Below are positions 1 through 6,698 of a stretch of DNA of 19,466 nt, one piece after another (the stretch's first letter is position 1; each line of letters opens with the position of its first letter). The notes under the pieces were generated by a model. It had not been told where the DNA came from, did not search any database, and was given only the letters and a program-made list of their open reading frames with translations. The DNA comes from Bog-756 sp049521915. GTDB lineage: Bacteria > Actinomycetota > Acidimicrobiia > Acidimicrobiales > RAAP-2. The DNA lies in assembly GCA_049521915.1 (NCBI GenBank), contig JBEKOI010000043.1:1-19466 (forward strand). The letters are read 5' to 3'. Made by a program: the position numbers and the translations under genes.

Positions 1-53
1 ATATCCAAACACAAATAAAATACAAGAATCTCAACCGAAAAAAATACTATGTT
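1..53. other. Abrupt AT-rich segment at the window edge
   Basis: The first ~53 bases are about a quarter G+C with A-runs, whereas everything after them is strongly G+C rich. The change falls inside the TetR reading frame, exactly where the protein stops resembling the family. This could be a chimeric or adapter-like contig end, or the edge of an inserted AT-rich element; the sequence alone cannot decide. Confidence 0.6.
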
Positions 54-365
54 GAACCTGGCCCCACGGTGGTCGGCGTTGAGATGCCACAACATCTGCA
101 ACGATCCGTCTGCGGCGATGGCCCGTTCGGCGCGGGCCACGTTCTCCTCGGCGCGGCGTCGGAAGACCTCCAGGAAGAGATCGTCCATCGTCCGGAAGTA
201 GTAGTGCACGAGCTGCGGCTTGAGGCCGGCCCTGGCCGCCACCCGACGCGAGGTGACTGCGGCATATCCCTCTTCGAGCAACAGGAGCTCTGCTGCATCG
301 AGGAGCCGGATCCGTGTCTTCGAGTCCTCCGAACCGATACGGCGGTGCGGGGAGTCTGACGTCAC
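1..365 (-). CDS. TetR-family transcriptional regulator, C-terminal part missing at the window edge
   Basis: Minus-strand frame opening at a GTG (365-363) with an AAGG-like ribosome site just upstream. The protein shows a typical TetR N-terminus: helix 1 around residues 17-33 (TRIRLLDAAELLLLEEG), then the helix-turn-helix at about 38-57 (TSRRVAARAGLKPQLVHYYF) and the usual D-D-L-F after it. The ligand-binding domain starts normally and then, at about residue 105 (ARFN), changes into IVFFSVEILVFY, where the DNA becomes AT-rich. Only about 120 of the usual 190-220 residues are present. The frame stays open to the edge, so no stop is seen. It is divergent from the P450 gene with 93 bases between the start codons, the classical layout of a TetR repressor controlling its neighbour and itself; the ligand is unknown. 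Confidence 0.85.
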   Translation of the reverse strand, partial: MTSDSPHRRIGSEDSKTRIRLLDAAELLLLEEGYAAVTSRRVAARAGLKPQLVHYYFRTMDDLFLEVFRRRAEENVARAERAIAADGSLQMLWHLNADHRGARFNIVFFSVEILVFYLCLD

Positions 366-374
366 ACCACAACC

Positions 375-435
375 TTGCCACACCCGCGGATCTGGTGCTA
401 TGCAATTGCTCAGCATTGCTGTGCGTCTGCATAGC
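375..435. promoter_or_regulatory. Candidate promoter and operator between tetR and the P450 gene
   Basis: Perfect 8-bp inverted repeat GCTATGCA (397-404) and TGCATAGC (428-435), separated by 23 bases. Inside it a second pair, GCAAT (402-406) and ATTGC (415-419), is seen; read on the minus strand it also gives AGCAAT twice at a 10-base spacing. A possible plus-strand promoter is TTGCCA (375-380) with an 18-base spacer to TATGCA (399-404), overlapping the repeat. This is where a TetR dimer would be expected to repress both divergent genes. The symmetry is seen directly; the function is inferred. Confidence 0.4.
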
Positions 436-458
436 GGCGGTGAGAGAGGGAGACCGGG

Positions 459-1745
459 TTGAGCGACTGGCAGACGACCGACTTCTTCTTCGACGAGTCG
501 TTGGTCGAGGATCCATACCCGTACTTCGAGGAGCTGCGGTCGGCGTGCCCGGTGCTTGCGCTCCCCCATCTCGGGGTGGTGGCAGTGACCGGCTACGACG
601 AGGCGTTCGAGGTGTACCGGAACACCGAGACGTTCTCGTCGTGCAACTCCGTCGTCGGCCCGTTCGCCACCTTCCCGGTCCCACTCGACGGCGACGACGT
701 CGGCGACATCGTCGATCGCTACCGGGACCAGCTGCCGATGCATGAGCACATGGTGACGATGGATCCTCCCGACCACACTCGGGAGCGGGCCCTGTTGATG
801 CGGCTGATCACCCCGAAGCGGCTGAAGGACAACGAGGCGTTCATCTGGCGCCTGGCCGACGAGCAGCTCGACGAGTTCGTCGACGACGGCCGGTGCGAGT
901 TCATCACTGCCTACACCCAGCCCTTCGCCATGCTGGTGGTGGCCGACCTGCTCGGGGTGCCGGAAGAGGACCACCAGCGCTTCCGTGAGGGCTTCGGGCT
1001 GAGCCGGTCGCCCGGCCAGGTTGGTGCCGGCGAGGAAGGGAGCCCGGGCGAGAATCCGCTGGCCTGGCTGGACGAGTGCTTCGCCGAGTACGTCGAGGAC
1101 CGCCGGCGCCAGCCTGGCCAGGACGTGCTCACCGATCTGGCCCTGGCCACCTACCCGGACGGCACCACGCCCGACGTCACCTCGGTGGTGCGGACGGCGA
1201 CGTTCCTCTTCGCCGCCGGGCAGGAAACGACGGCCCGCCTGCTGGCCGCGGCGTTGAAGCACCTCGCCGAGCACCCGGAGCTGCAGGACGTCCTGCGGGC
1301 CGACCGCACCCGGATTCCCGGATTCCTCGAAGAGGTCCTGCGGGTGGAGAGCCCGGTGAAGGCCGACTTCCGGCTCGCCCGCCGCACGACATCCATCGGA
1401 GGTGTCGAGGTCACCGCGGGCACGCCGGTCATGCTGCTCAACGGCGCCGCGAACCGCGACCCGCGGCACTTCGAGTGCCCGGCCGAGTTCCGAATCGACC
1501 GCCCCAACGCACAGTCCCACATCGCCTTCGGGCGGGGAGCCCACTCGTGCCCCGGCGGCCCCCTGGCTCGAGCCGAGGGTCGGGTCAGCATCGAGCGAAT
1601 TCTCGGCCGCACCCGCAACATCCGCCTCTCGGAGGAACACCACGGGCCGGCCGGTGATCGGCGGTACCAGTACGAACCGACCTGGATACTCCGCGGGCTG
1701 ACCAAGCTGCACCTCGAATTCGACTCCGTTCCGGTCAGCCGATGA
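459..1745 (+). CDS. Cytochrome P450 monooxygenase
   Basis: A 428-residue soluble bacterial-type P450, normal in length and with no membrane anchor. The I-helix oxygen-activation motif is AGQETT (residues 253-258), the ExxR motif of helix K is E292-V-L-R295, and the haem loop is FGRGAHSCPGG (357-367) with Cys364 as the axial thiolate ligand. MDPPDHTRER before helix C is also typical. It should use electrons from a ferredoxin and ferredoxin reductase, neither of which is encoded nearby, to hydroxylate a hydrophobic substrate. The start is a TTG (459) preceded by a GAGAGGG purine tract, as no ATG or GTG in frame fits better. Its stop overlaps the next ATG (ATGA), so it is co-translated with the dehydrogenase. 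The CYP family cannot be assigned by eye. Confidence 0.96.
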   Translation: MSDWQTTDFFFDESLVEDPYPYFEELRSACPVLALPHLGVVAVTGYDEAFEVYRNTETFSSCNSVVGPFATFPVPLDGDDVGDIVDRYRDQLPMHEHMVTMDPPDHTRERALLMRLITPKRLKDNEAFIWRLADEQLDEFVDDGRCEFITAYTQPFAMLVVADLLGVPEEDHQRFREGFGLSRSPGQVGAGEEGSPGENPLAWLDECFAEYVEDRRRQPGQDVLTDLALATYPDGTTPDVTSVVRTATFLFAAGQETTARLLAAALKHLAEHPELQDVLRADRTRIPGFLEEVLRVESPVKADFRLARRTTSIGGVEVTAGTPVMLLNGAANRDPRHFECPAEFRIDRPNAQSHIAFGRGAHSCPGGPLARAEGRVSIERILGRTRNIRLSEEHHGPAGDRRYQYEPTWILRGLTKLHLEFDSVPVSR

Positions 1746-2479
1746 GCCGCGTGGCCGTCGTCACCGGCGGGGCTTCGGGAATCGGGCTCGGCGTCGCCCG
1801 GAGGTTCGCGGCCGACGGGCACCGCGTCGTCATCCTCGACCGCCGGGGCGCGGAGGCCGCGGCCGAGGAGCTGGCCGGTGAAGGTGCGGCCGCCCTTGCC
1901 GTCGAGGTCGACGTGGCCGACCGCCGATCGGTGGCCGCCGGCTTCGACCGTCTCCGGACGGAGTTCGGCCCCGTCGAGATCCTGGTCACCAGCGCCGGGG
2001 TCGAAGCCTTCACGCCGGTCCTCGACATCACCGACGACGGGTGGGACCGGATCATCGGGATCAATCTCACGGGCACCTTCACCTGCGTCCGGGCCGCCCT
2101 GCCCGACATGCTCGCCGCCGGGTGGGGACGCATCGTCACCATCTCCTCCTCCAGTGCCCAGTCGGGCGCGCCCAACATGGCCCACTACGCGGCGTCCAAA
2201 GGTGGCGTCATCGGGCTCACCAAGGCACTGGCCGTCGAGCTCGCCCGCAGCGGCATCACCGTCAACACCATCCCGCCCAGCCTCGTCGACACCCCGATGG
2301 CCCGGCAGGCCGAGGCCGACGGCGACTTCCCCGGCGTCGACGTGGTCGGGCCCATGGTTCCGCTGGGTCGGGCCGGCACCCCGGCGGACATCGCCGCGGC
2401 GTGCTCGTTCCTGTGCTCCGAGGATGGCAGCTACATCACCGGTCAGCTGATCGGCGTCAACGGGGGCATGTACATCTGA
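1742..2479 (+). CDS. Short-chain dehydrogenase/reductase (classical SDR)
   Basis: 245 residues, the normal length for a classical SDR. The cofactor motif TGGASGIG lies at residues 8-15. Asp33 at the end of the second strand points to NAD(H) rather than NADP(H). The NNAG motif is the variant TSAG. The catalytic set is Asn in GINLTGTF, Ser136, Tyr149 and Lys153 (YAASK). The end (SYITGQLIGVNGGMYI) is typical of FabG-like members. It overlaps the P450 stop by four bases. The likely role is oxidation of the alcohol made by the P450 to a ketone or aldehyde; this is inferred from context only. The substrate is unknown. Confidence 0.95.
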   Translation: MSRVAVVTGGASGIGLGVARRFAADGHRVVILDRRGAEAAAEELAGEGAAALAVEVDVADRRSVAAGFDRLRTEFGPVEILVTSAGVEAFTPVLDITDDGWDRIIGINLTGTFTCVRAALPDMLAAGWGRIVTISSSSAQSGAPNMAHYAASKGGVIGLTKALAVELARSGITVNTIPPSLVDTPMARQAEADGDFPGVDVVGPMVPLGRAGTPADIAAACSFLCSEDGSYITGQLIGVNGGMYI

Positions 2480-2569
2480 ACGTGTCCGCTCGTGTCCGCG
2501 GCCAGCGTCTCGGCAGAGAGCAGAAGGCGAGCAGCCGGCGGCCGGCCGTCGACCGGGTCCGATGAGGTC

Positions 2570-2623
2570 CCGGGCCACGGACGCCCTCGAACAGGGGGGA
2601 AGTACCGAGGGCGCCGGGCCCGG
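2570..2623. terminator. Nested G+C-rich hairpin in the convergent spacer, possible bidirectional terminator
   Basis: Outer stem CCGGGCC (2570-2576) pairs with GGCCCGG (2617-2623); inner stem CGCCCTCG (2582-2589) pairs perfectly with CGAGGGCG (2606-2613) around a 16-base loop. It lies about 90 bases after the SDR stop and before the end of the convergent hydrolase gene. No T-run follows on either strand, so intrinsic termination is only a suggestion. Confidence 0.4.
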
Positions 2624-2706
2624 AGCGGGACGTAGACGCCGCGCTCAACGGGATCGGCAGTTGTAACCGTAACCGCATGCCGGGTACCTGCGCAACGTGG
2701 TTCTTT

Positions 2707-2748
2707 CAGAACAGATCATTCCATTTGAGTTACAAGAATGATGTTCTG
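2707..2748. repeat. Inverted repeat in an AT-richer patch next to the hydrolase stop
   Basis: CAGAACAGATCATTC (2707-2721) and GAATGATGTTCTG (2736-2748) are inverted copies apart from a two-base bulge, with a 14-base loop. A short TTT follows on the plus strand. It could be a second terminator-like hairpin, or a protein-binding site, since AGAACA/TGTTCT half-sites also occur before the ligase and oxidoreductase genes (17772 and 19151). Its position between two convergent gene ends fits a terminator better. Confidence 0.4.
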
Positions 2749-2767
2749 TTTCGGCCTCCCACCGCCG

Positions 2768-3622
2768 TCAGGAGGTGACGAATTCCATGAGCTGAGGCGC
2801 GAGCAGCGGCCAGCGCTCGAAGAGGTGGCCGGTGCCGTTGCGGACCGCCTCGCTCCGCTCGTTCCATTCATTGTCGCCCCATGGCGGAGCGACGAGTCGG
2901 GCTCCCGGCACGAGGGCGGCCACCCGCTCGGACGTCTGGCGGGTGTGGTGGGCGTCGGTGGTGCCGCTGCGGAACACGAGGGTGGGAATCTCCAACCCGG
3001 CGCAGGCTGCGTCGGGAAGCCCCGGGACGGTCGATGTTGCGTCGGGACAGTAGGCCAACATCCAACGCTCGAGGGTCTCGATGAACTCGAGCCGATCGAG
3101 ATCGAGGAACCGCCGCCGGTTCCGCTCGTTGCGCTCGATGACCCCGCTCCATTCCGGCAGGGCGGCGACCGCCTCCATGCCCCCGCTCCACGCGGCCCGG
3201 ATCGACTCGCCGCAGTAGTGCACAGCCAGGAGCATGAGCCCGTAGACGCCGCCGGAGATCCAGAGCAAGACCAGCTTCGCCGCCACCTCAGGGTGCCGGG
3301 CGGCGGCCAACAGGGACACCCGGGCCCCGCCCGAGCCGCCGAAGATCACCGCCGGCGCCAGGTCGAGCTGGCGCAGCAGACCGGCGAGCATGTCCGCCTG
3401 CATCTCCGACTCCGACGCCCCCCGGAAGCAGATATCGGACGCCCCGGTGTTGGGGCGGTCCCAGATCAGCACCTGGTTCCCACGGCCGGCCAGGGCCAGC
3501 GACAGCTCCCGGATCCCCGGGACGTCCTTGCTGAATCGACCCCCCGGGGTCACCACGATGGGCGGACCGTCCCCGATGAGCTCGTAGGAGATGGCGGTGC
3601 CGTCGACGGTGCAGGTGGCCAT
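2768..3622 (-). CDS. Alpha/beta-fold hydrolase
   Basis: 284 residues read on the minus strand from ATG 3622-3620, with a GGGAGG ribosome site seven bases before it. The frame is open further upstream, but that extension only runs antisense to the amidohydrolase gene. The fold signature is clear: an oxyanion-type PGG after strand 3 (residues 26-28), WDRPNTGASD (54-63) and the nucleophile elbow GGSGG with Ser97. A probable acid Asp lies in TTDAHH near residue 229, and His266 (NGTGHLF) is the probable general base. It resembles the broad group of meta-cleavage-product and ester hydrolases and lacks a signal peptide, so it is cytoplasmic. It is divergent from the amidohydrolase gene with 75 bases between them, so the two may share a promoter region. 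The substrate cannot be named. Confidence 0.92.
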   Translation of the reverse strand: MATCTVDGTAISYELIGDGPPIVVTPGGRFSKDVPGIRELSLALAGRGNQVLIWDRPNTGASDICFRGASESEMQADMLAGLLRQLDLAPAVIFGGSGGARVSLLAAARHPEVAAKLVLLWISGGVYGLMLLAVHYCGESIRAAWSGGMEAVAALPEWSGVIERNERNRRRFLDLDRLEFIETLERWMLAYCPDATSTVPGLPDAACAGLEIPTLVFRSGTTDAHHTRQTSERVAALVPGARLVAPPWGDNEWNERSEAVRNGTGHLFERWPLLAPQLMEFVTS

Positions 3623-3697
3623 GGCCCATCCTCCCACCACCCTCCACGCCGATCGTTCGATGGCTATTCTCTCTTGTCGGCACAGAGAGGAGCGAGC
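3623..3697. promoter_or_regulatory. Divergent promoter region between hydrolase and amidohydrolase genes
   Basis: This 75-base gap must hold promoters for both genes. A TATTCT (3665-3670) is a reasonable plus-strand -10 box, but no convincing -35 box was found at the right distance. AGAGAGGAG before the amidohydrolase ATG, and GGGAGG on the other strand, are the two ribosome sites. No clear palindromic operator is seen. Confidence 0.35.
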
Positions 3698-4864
3698 ATG
3701 GCTCTCCCGCTCGATCAAGTCAGAGTCGTCGACGCCGACACCCACCTGACCGAACCCCACGACCTGTGGACCAGCCGGGCACCGGCGTCGTTGAAGGACC
3801 GGGTGCCCCATGTGGCCACCGTCGACGGAGGCGCCACGTGGGTCGTCGAAGACCAGGTCCTCGGCCGGGCCGGGGCCGGCGGCGTCATCGACCGCAATGG
3901 CGTGAAGGGCCGGTCCTTCGAAGGCCTGTACGAATGGGAGATCGAGCAGGCCCACCCCGGCGCCTATGACCCGGTGGCCAGGGTGGCGCTCCTGGACGAC
4001 ATCGGCATCTACGCCCAGATCATCTTCCCGGGGGTCGTCGGCCTGGGCGGCCAGAAGCTGGCCGACCTGGTCAAGGACGTCAACCTGAGAACGCAGTGCA
4101 CGGAGATCTTCAACGACTTCAACGCCGAGGTCCAGGCCGGATCGGACAACCGACTCCTGCCCATGGCCATCCTGCCCGCCTGGGACATCGAGGCCAGTGT
4201 CCGTGAGGCTCGCCGGGCCAAGAGCCTCGGCCTCCGCGGCATCAACCTGACGTCGGACACCCAGGACCTCGGCGCCCCGGATCTGGCCAGTCCGGCGTGG
4301 GACCCTCTCTGGGATGCCTGCAGCGAGCTGGAGCTCCCGGTGCACTTCCACATCGGGGCCAGCCTGACCACGATGAATTACTTCGGCACCTATCCATGGC
4401 CCTCCCACGACGACGACGTCAAGTTGGCCATCGGGGGGACGCTCCTGTTCATCGGGAACGCCCGGGTGATCGTGAACATCATCTGCTCCGGCCTGCTCGA
4501 GCGCTTCCCCGAGCTCAAGATCGTCTCGGTCGAGAGCGGCGCCGGGTGGATCCCGTTCATCCTGGAGGCCCTCGACTACGAGATCACCGAGAACGCACCC
4601 CTGGCCCGGACCAGGCTGTCTCTGACCCCGACCGAGTACTTCCGCAGGCAGATCTACGCCACGACATGGTTCGAACGGACCAACCTGCCTTCGATGGTTT
4701 CGGCCGTGGGCGAGGACAACATCATGTTCGAGACCGACTATCCGCATCCGACCTGCCTCTACCCGGACCCGCTCAAGACGGCCGAGGAGAACATGCGGGA
4801 GCTCAGTACCACGGCCCAGCGAAAGATCCTCGGCGAGAACGCCGCCCGCCTGTACCACCTGTAG
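3698..4864 (+). CDS. Amidohydrolase-2 family metal-dependent hydrolase or decarboxylase
   Basis: 388 residues from ATG 3698, chosen because AGAGAGGAG lies six bases before it and the protein there opens with the family's metal-binding strand VVDADTHLTEP (Asp14-x-His16). The TIM-barrel ligands continue with HFHIG (His216-x-His218), and the C-terminal FETDYPHP (Asp347) is the hallmark active-site Asp of this family, which includes ACMSD and gamma-resorcylate-type decarboxylases and hydrolases. The length (about 390) is typical of actinobacterial members found in catabolic clusters. The reading frame is open for a long way upstream, but that stretch is antisense to the hydrolase gene. Role inferred: C-C or C-N bond hydrolysis, or decarboxylation of a ring-derived acid. 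The substrate is unknown. Confidence 0.93.
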   Translation: MALPLDQVRVVDADTHLTEPHDLWTSRAPASLKDRVPHVATVDGGATWVVEDQVLGRAGAGGVIDRNGVKGRSFEGLYEWEIEQAHPGAYDPVARVALLDDIGIYAQIIFPGVVGLGGQKLADLVKDVNLRTQCTEIFNDFNAEVQAGSDNRLLPMAILPAWDIEASVREARRAKSLGLRGINLTSDTQDLGAPDLASPAWDPLWDACSELELPVHFHIGASLTTMNYFGTYPWPSHDDDVKLAIGGTLLFIGNARVIVNIICSGLLERFPELKIVSVESGAGWIPFILEALDYEITENAPLARTRLSLTPTEYFRRQIYATTWFERTNLPSMVSAVGEDNIMFETDYPHPTCLYPDPLKTAEENMRELSTTAQRKILGENAARLYHL

Positions 4865-4945
4865 CTCTCCTCGTCTCCTCCCGGCAGGCCCCACCCCGGG
4901 CACGGCGATCGGGGTTCGAGCCCCCATGCTCCGGTGACCATCCGA

Positions 4946-4975
4946 TTGACCGCAGCACAACCCTCCTCTTATCGT
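4946..4975 (+). promoter_or_regulatory. Candidate sigma-70-type promoter for the phosphotransferase pair
   Basis: TTGACC (4946-4951) and TATCGT (4970-4975) are separated by 18 bases, the best promoter match in the 193-base gap after the amidohydrolase gene. It predicts an RNA start near 4982 and a leader of about 75 bases. A small CGGGG/CCCCG hairpin lies at the start of that leader. The phosphotransferase genes would therefore form their own transcription unit. Confidence 0.5.
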
Positions 4976-5057
4976 TCTGGCTCGGGGAGCCACCCCGGTG
5001 CTCGAATTCCCGGGGGAGTGCCTCGAGATCCGGGTTCGAAGAGAGGGAGGATCGTCG

Positions 5058-6698
5058 ATGACTGATTCGGGTACGACAACGGAACTCCGATTCGATCCAC
5101 CCGGCCCCGGGTTCTGGGCCCTGGATGCGGTGCACTTCCCCCGACCGGCGACCCGTTACTGGGCGCAGACCCATCCCGAAGCCATCAAGCGGGGCACCAA
5201 CGATTTCGCCCGCTATTACGGCCTGCTCCTCGACGGGATGGAGATGGCGTACCCCAACGGCTTCGCCTACAGCTCCATGCGGATGGCGCCGGAGGAGGAG
5301 ATCCCTCAACGTTTCCAACGGGCCGAGGAGGTGGTCGAGAAGAAGCTCTGGCGGGAGCAGCTGCGCGAGTGGGACGAGAAGGTCAAGCCGGCTTCGATCG
5401 CCGAGCATCGGGCCATCCAGGCGGTCGATCCCGACGCCCTCGGCGACGAGGAGTTGATCACGTATCTCACCAGGTGCCGCGACCATCACGCCGCCATGAT
5501 GGCCCAGCACATGCGGTTCACGGCCGGGGCCATGATCCCGACCGGGGACTTCCTCGTGCACGTCGGGGACTGGACCGGGCTCCAGCCGGCCGAGCTGCTC
5601 GGTCTCATGCGTGGTTCGGCTTCGGTGTCCGCGGGCGGGTCGGCCGAGCTCGAGCGGCTGATCACCGCCATCGGGGATGATCCCCCGGCGCTCGAGCTCC
5701 TGGATTCGGGGGGCGATCCCGGTCAGGTGCTCGATGCGCTGCGCTCCCTCGGGGGCGAACAGGGACCGGCCGTGTCCGGCTACCTCGACTTCGTCGGGTA
5801 CCGGCCGCTCGACGGATTCGACATCTCCGAGCCCGCCGCTCTGGAGCTGCCCGACGCGCTGCTCCGGGCCATCCGGATCGCCGTGTCGGGGCGAGATCAA
5901 AAGGGCTCGGACGTCGAGGACCGGACGGCCGACATCCGCCAGAAGGTTCCCGAAGAGCACCGCAACGAGTTCGACGAGCTCCTGGGTGAGGCCCGGCTCA
6001 CCTACCGACTCCGCGACGAGCGTGGGATCTACAGCGACATCTGGGCCTCGGGTCTGATGCGGCGGGCGGTCCTCGCCGCCGGCCGTCGCCTGGCCGACAG
6101 GGGTCGGATCAGTGACGCCGAGCACCTCGTCGACGCCAGTCTGGATGAGATGTGCTCGCTGCTCTCCGGCTCGGGCGGCCCCTCGAGCGACGAGCTCGCC
6201 GGACGGTTCGAGTACCGGGCCACCCATTCGGCCAAGGACGCGCCCCCGTTCATCGGAACGCCACCGCCTCCTCCGCCGGACCCGTCCGGGCTGCCACCCG
6301 CGGTCGCCCGGTTGATGCGTGCGACCGGCATCGCCATGGGCGAGGTGTTCGGGAGCTCCGAGACGCCCCACGAGGAGCATCTCCTGCGCGGCCTGGCGGC
6401 GAGCCAGGGTGTCTACGAAGGGCCGGCGCGCCGCGTGTCGGGTCCATCCGAATTCGGTCGGATCGTCCAGGGAGACGTGCTCGTGACCGAAGCGACCTCG
6501 GAGGCGTTCAATATCCTCCTGCCGCTCCTCGGGGCCATCGTCACGGACAACGGAGGGTTGCTCTCCCACTCCGCCATCGTCGCCCGCGAGTACGGGATCC
6601 CGGGCGTGGTCGGCACGCGGGAAGCGACCGACCTCATCCCCGACGGGACACAGGTGCGAGTTGACGGGGACGCCGGCGAAGTCCACGTGCTGGCGTGA
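5058..6698 (+). CDS. PEP-utilising-enzyme protein with C-terminal swivelling phosphohistidine domain (phenylphosphate-synthase E1-like)
   Basis: 546 residues from ATG 5058, which follows GGGAGG; the frame extends 20 codons upstream to a GTG at 4998 without a comparable site. The last ~75 residues are a PEP-utilising mobile domain: GDVLVTEATS, then GGLLSHSAIVAREYGIPGVVG with phospho-acceptor His504, then a glycine-rich DGDAGEV end. The first ~400 residues are a helical region with no motif I can name. They are separated from the His domain by a proline-rich linker (GTPPPPPPDPSG, about residues 400-411). It has no ATP-grasp domain of its own; that is encoded by the next gene, overlapping by four bases. 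By analogy with phenylphosphate synthase protein 1 and rifampicin phosphotransferase, the N-terminal region probably binds the acceptor substrate. The acceptor itself is not known. Confidence 0.88.
   Translation: MTDSGTTTELRFDPPGPGFWALDAVHFPRPATRYWAQTHPEAIKRGTNDFARYYGLLLDGMEMAYPNGFAYSSMRMAPEEEIPQRFQRAEEVVEKKLWREQLREWDEKVKPASIAEHRAIQAVDPDALGDEELITYLTRCRDHHAAMMAQHMRFTAGAMIPTGDFLVHVGDWTGLQPAELLGLMRGSASVSAGGSAELERLITAIGDDPPALELLDSGGDPGQVLDALRSLGGEQGPAVSGYLDFVGYRPLDGFDISEPAALELPDALLRAIRIAVSGRDQKGSDVEDRTADIRQKVPEEHRNEFDELLGEARLTYRLRDERGIYSDIWASGLMRRAVLAAGRRLADRGRISDAEHLVDASLDEMCSLLSGSGGPSSDELAGRFEYRATHSAKDAPPFIGTPPPPPPDPSGLPPAVARLMRATGIAMGEVFGSSETPHEEHLLRGLAASQGVYEGPARRVSGPSEFGRIVQGDVLVTEATSEAFNILLPLLGAIVTDNGGLLSHSAIVAREYGIPGVVGTREATDLIPDGTQVRVDGDAGEVHVLA

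Noticed and set aside
2738..3697. Upstream extension of the amidohydrolase frame
   Set aside because: The stretch is antisense to the hydrolase gene and has no family similarity. The good ribosome site and family N-terminus place the start at 3698.
4905..4940. tRNA-like end (GGGGTTCGAGCCCC followed by a CCA)
   Set aside because: Only a T-arm-like hairpin can be drawn. There is no D-arm, anticodon arm or matching acceptor stem upstream, so this is a chance resemblance.
3623..4993. N-terminal half of a 741-codon minus-strand frame ending in the hydrolase
   Set aside because: Only the part from 3622 downward is the hydrolase. The rest is antisense to the amidohydrolase gene, whose frame has clear family motifs.
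4803..6686. 627-codon open frame on the minus strand
   Set aside because: It is antisense to the amidohydrolase end and the His-domain gene, is Arg/Gly/Pro-rich without recognisable motifs, and arises from high third-position G+C on the true coding strand.
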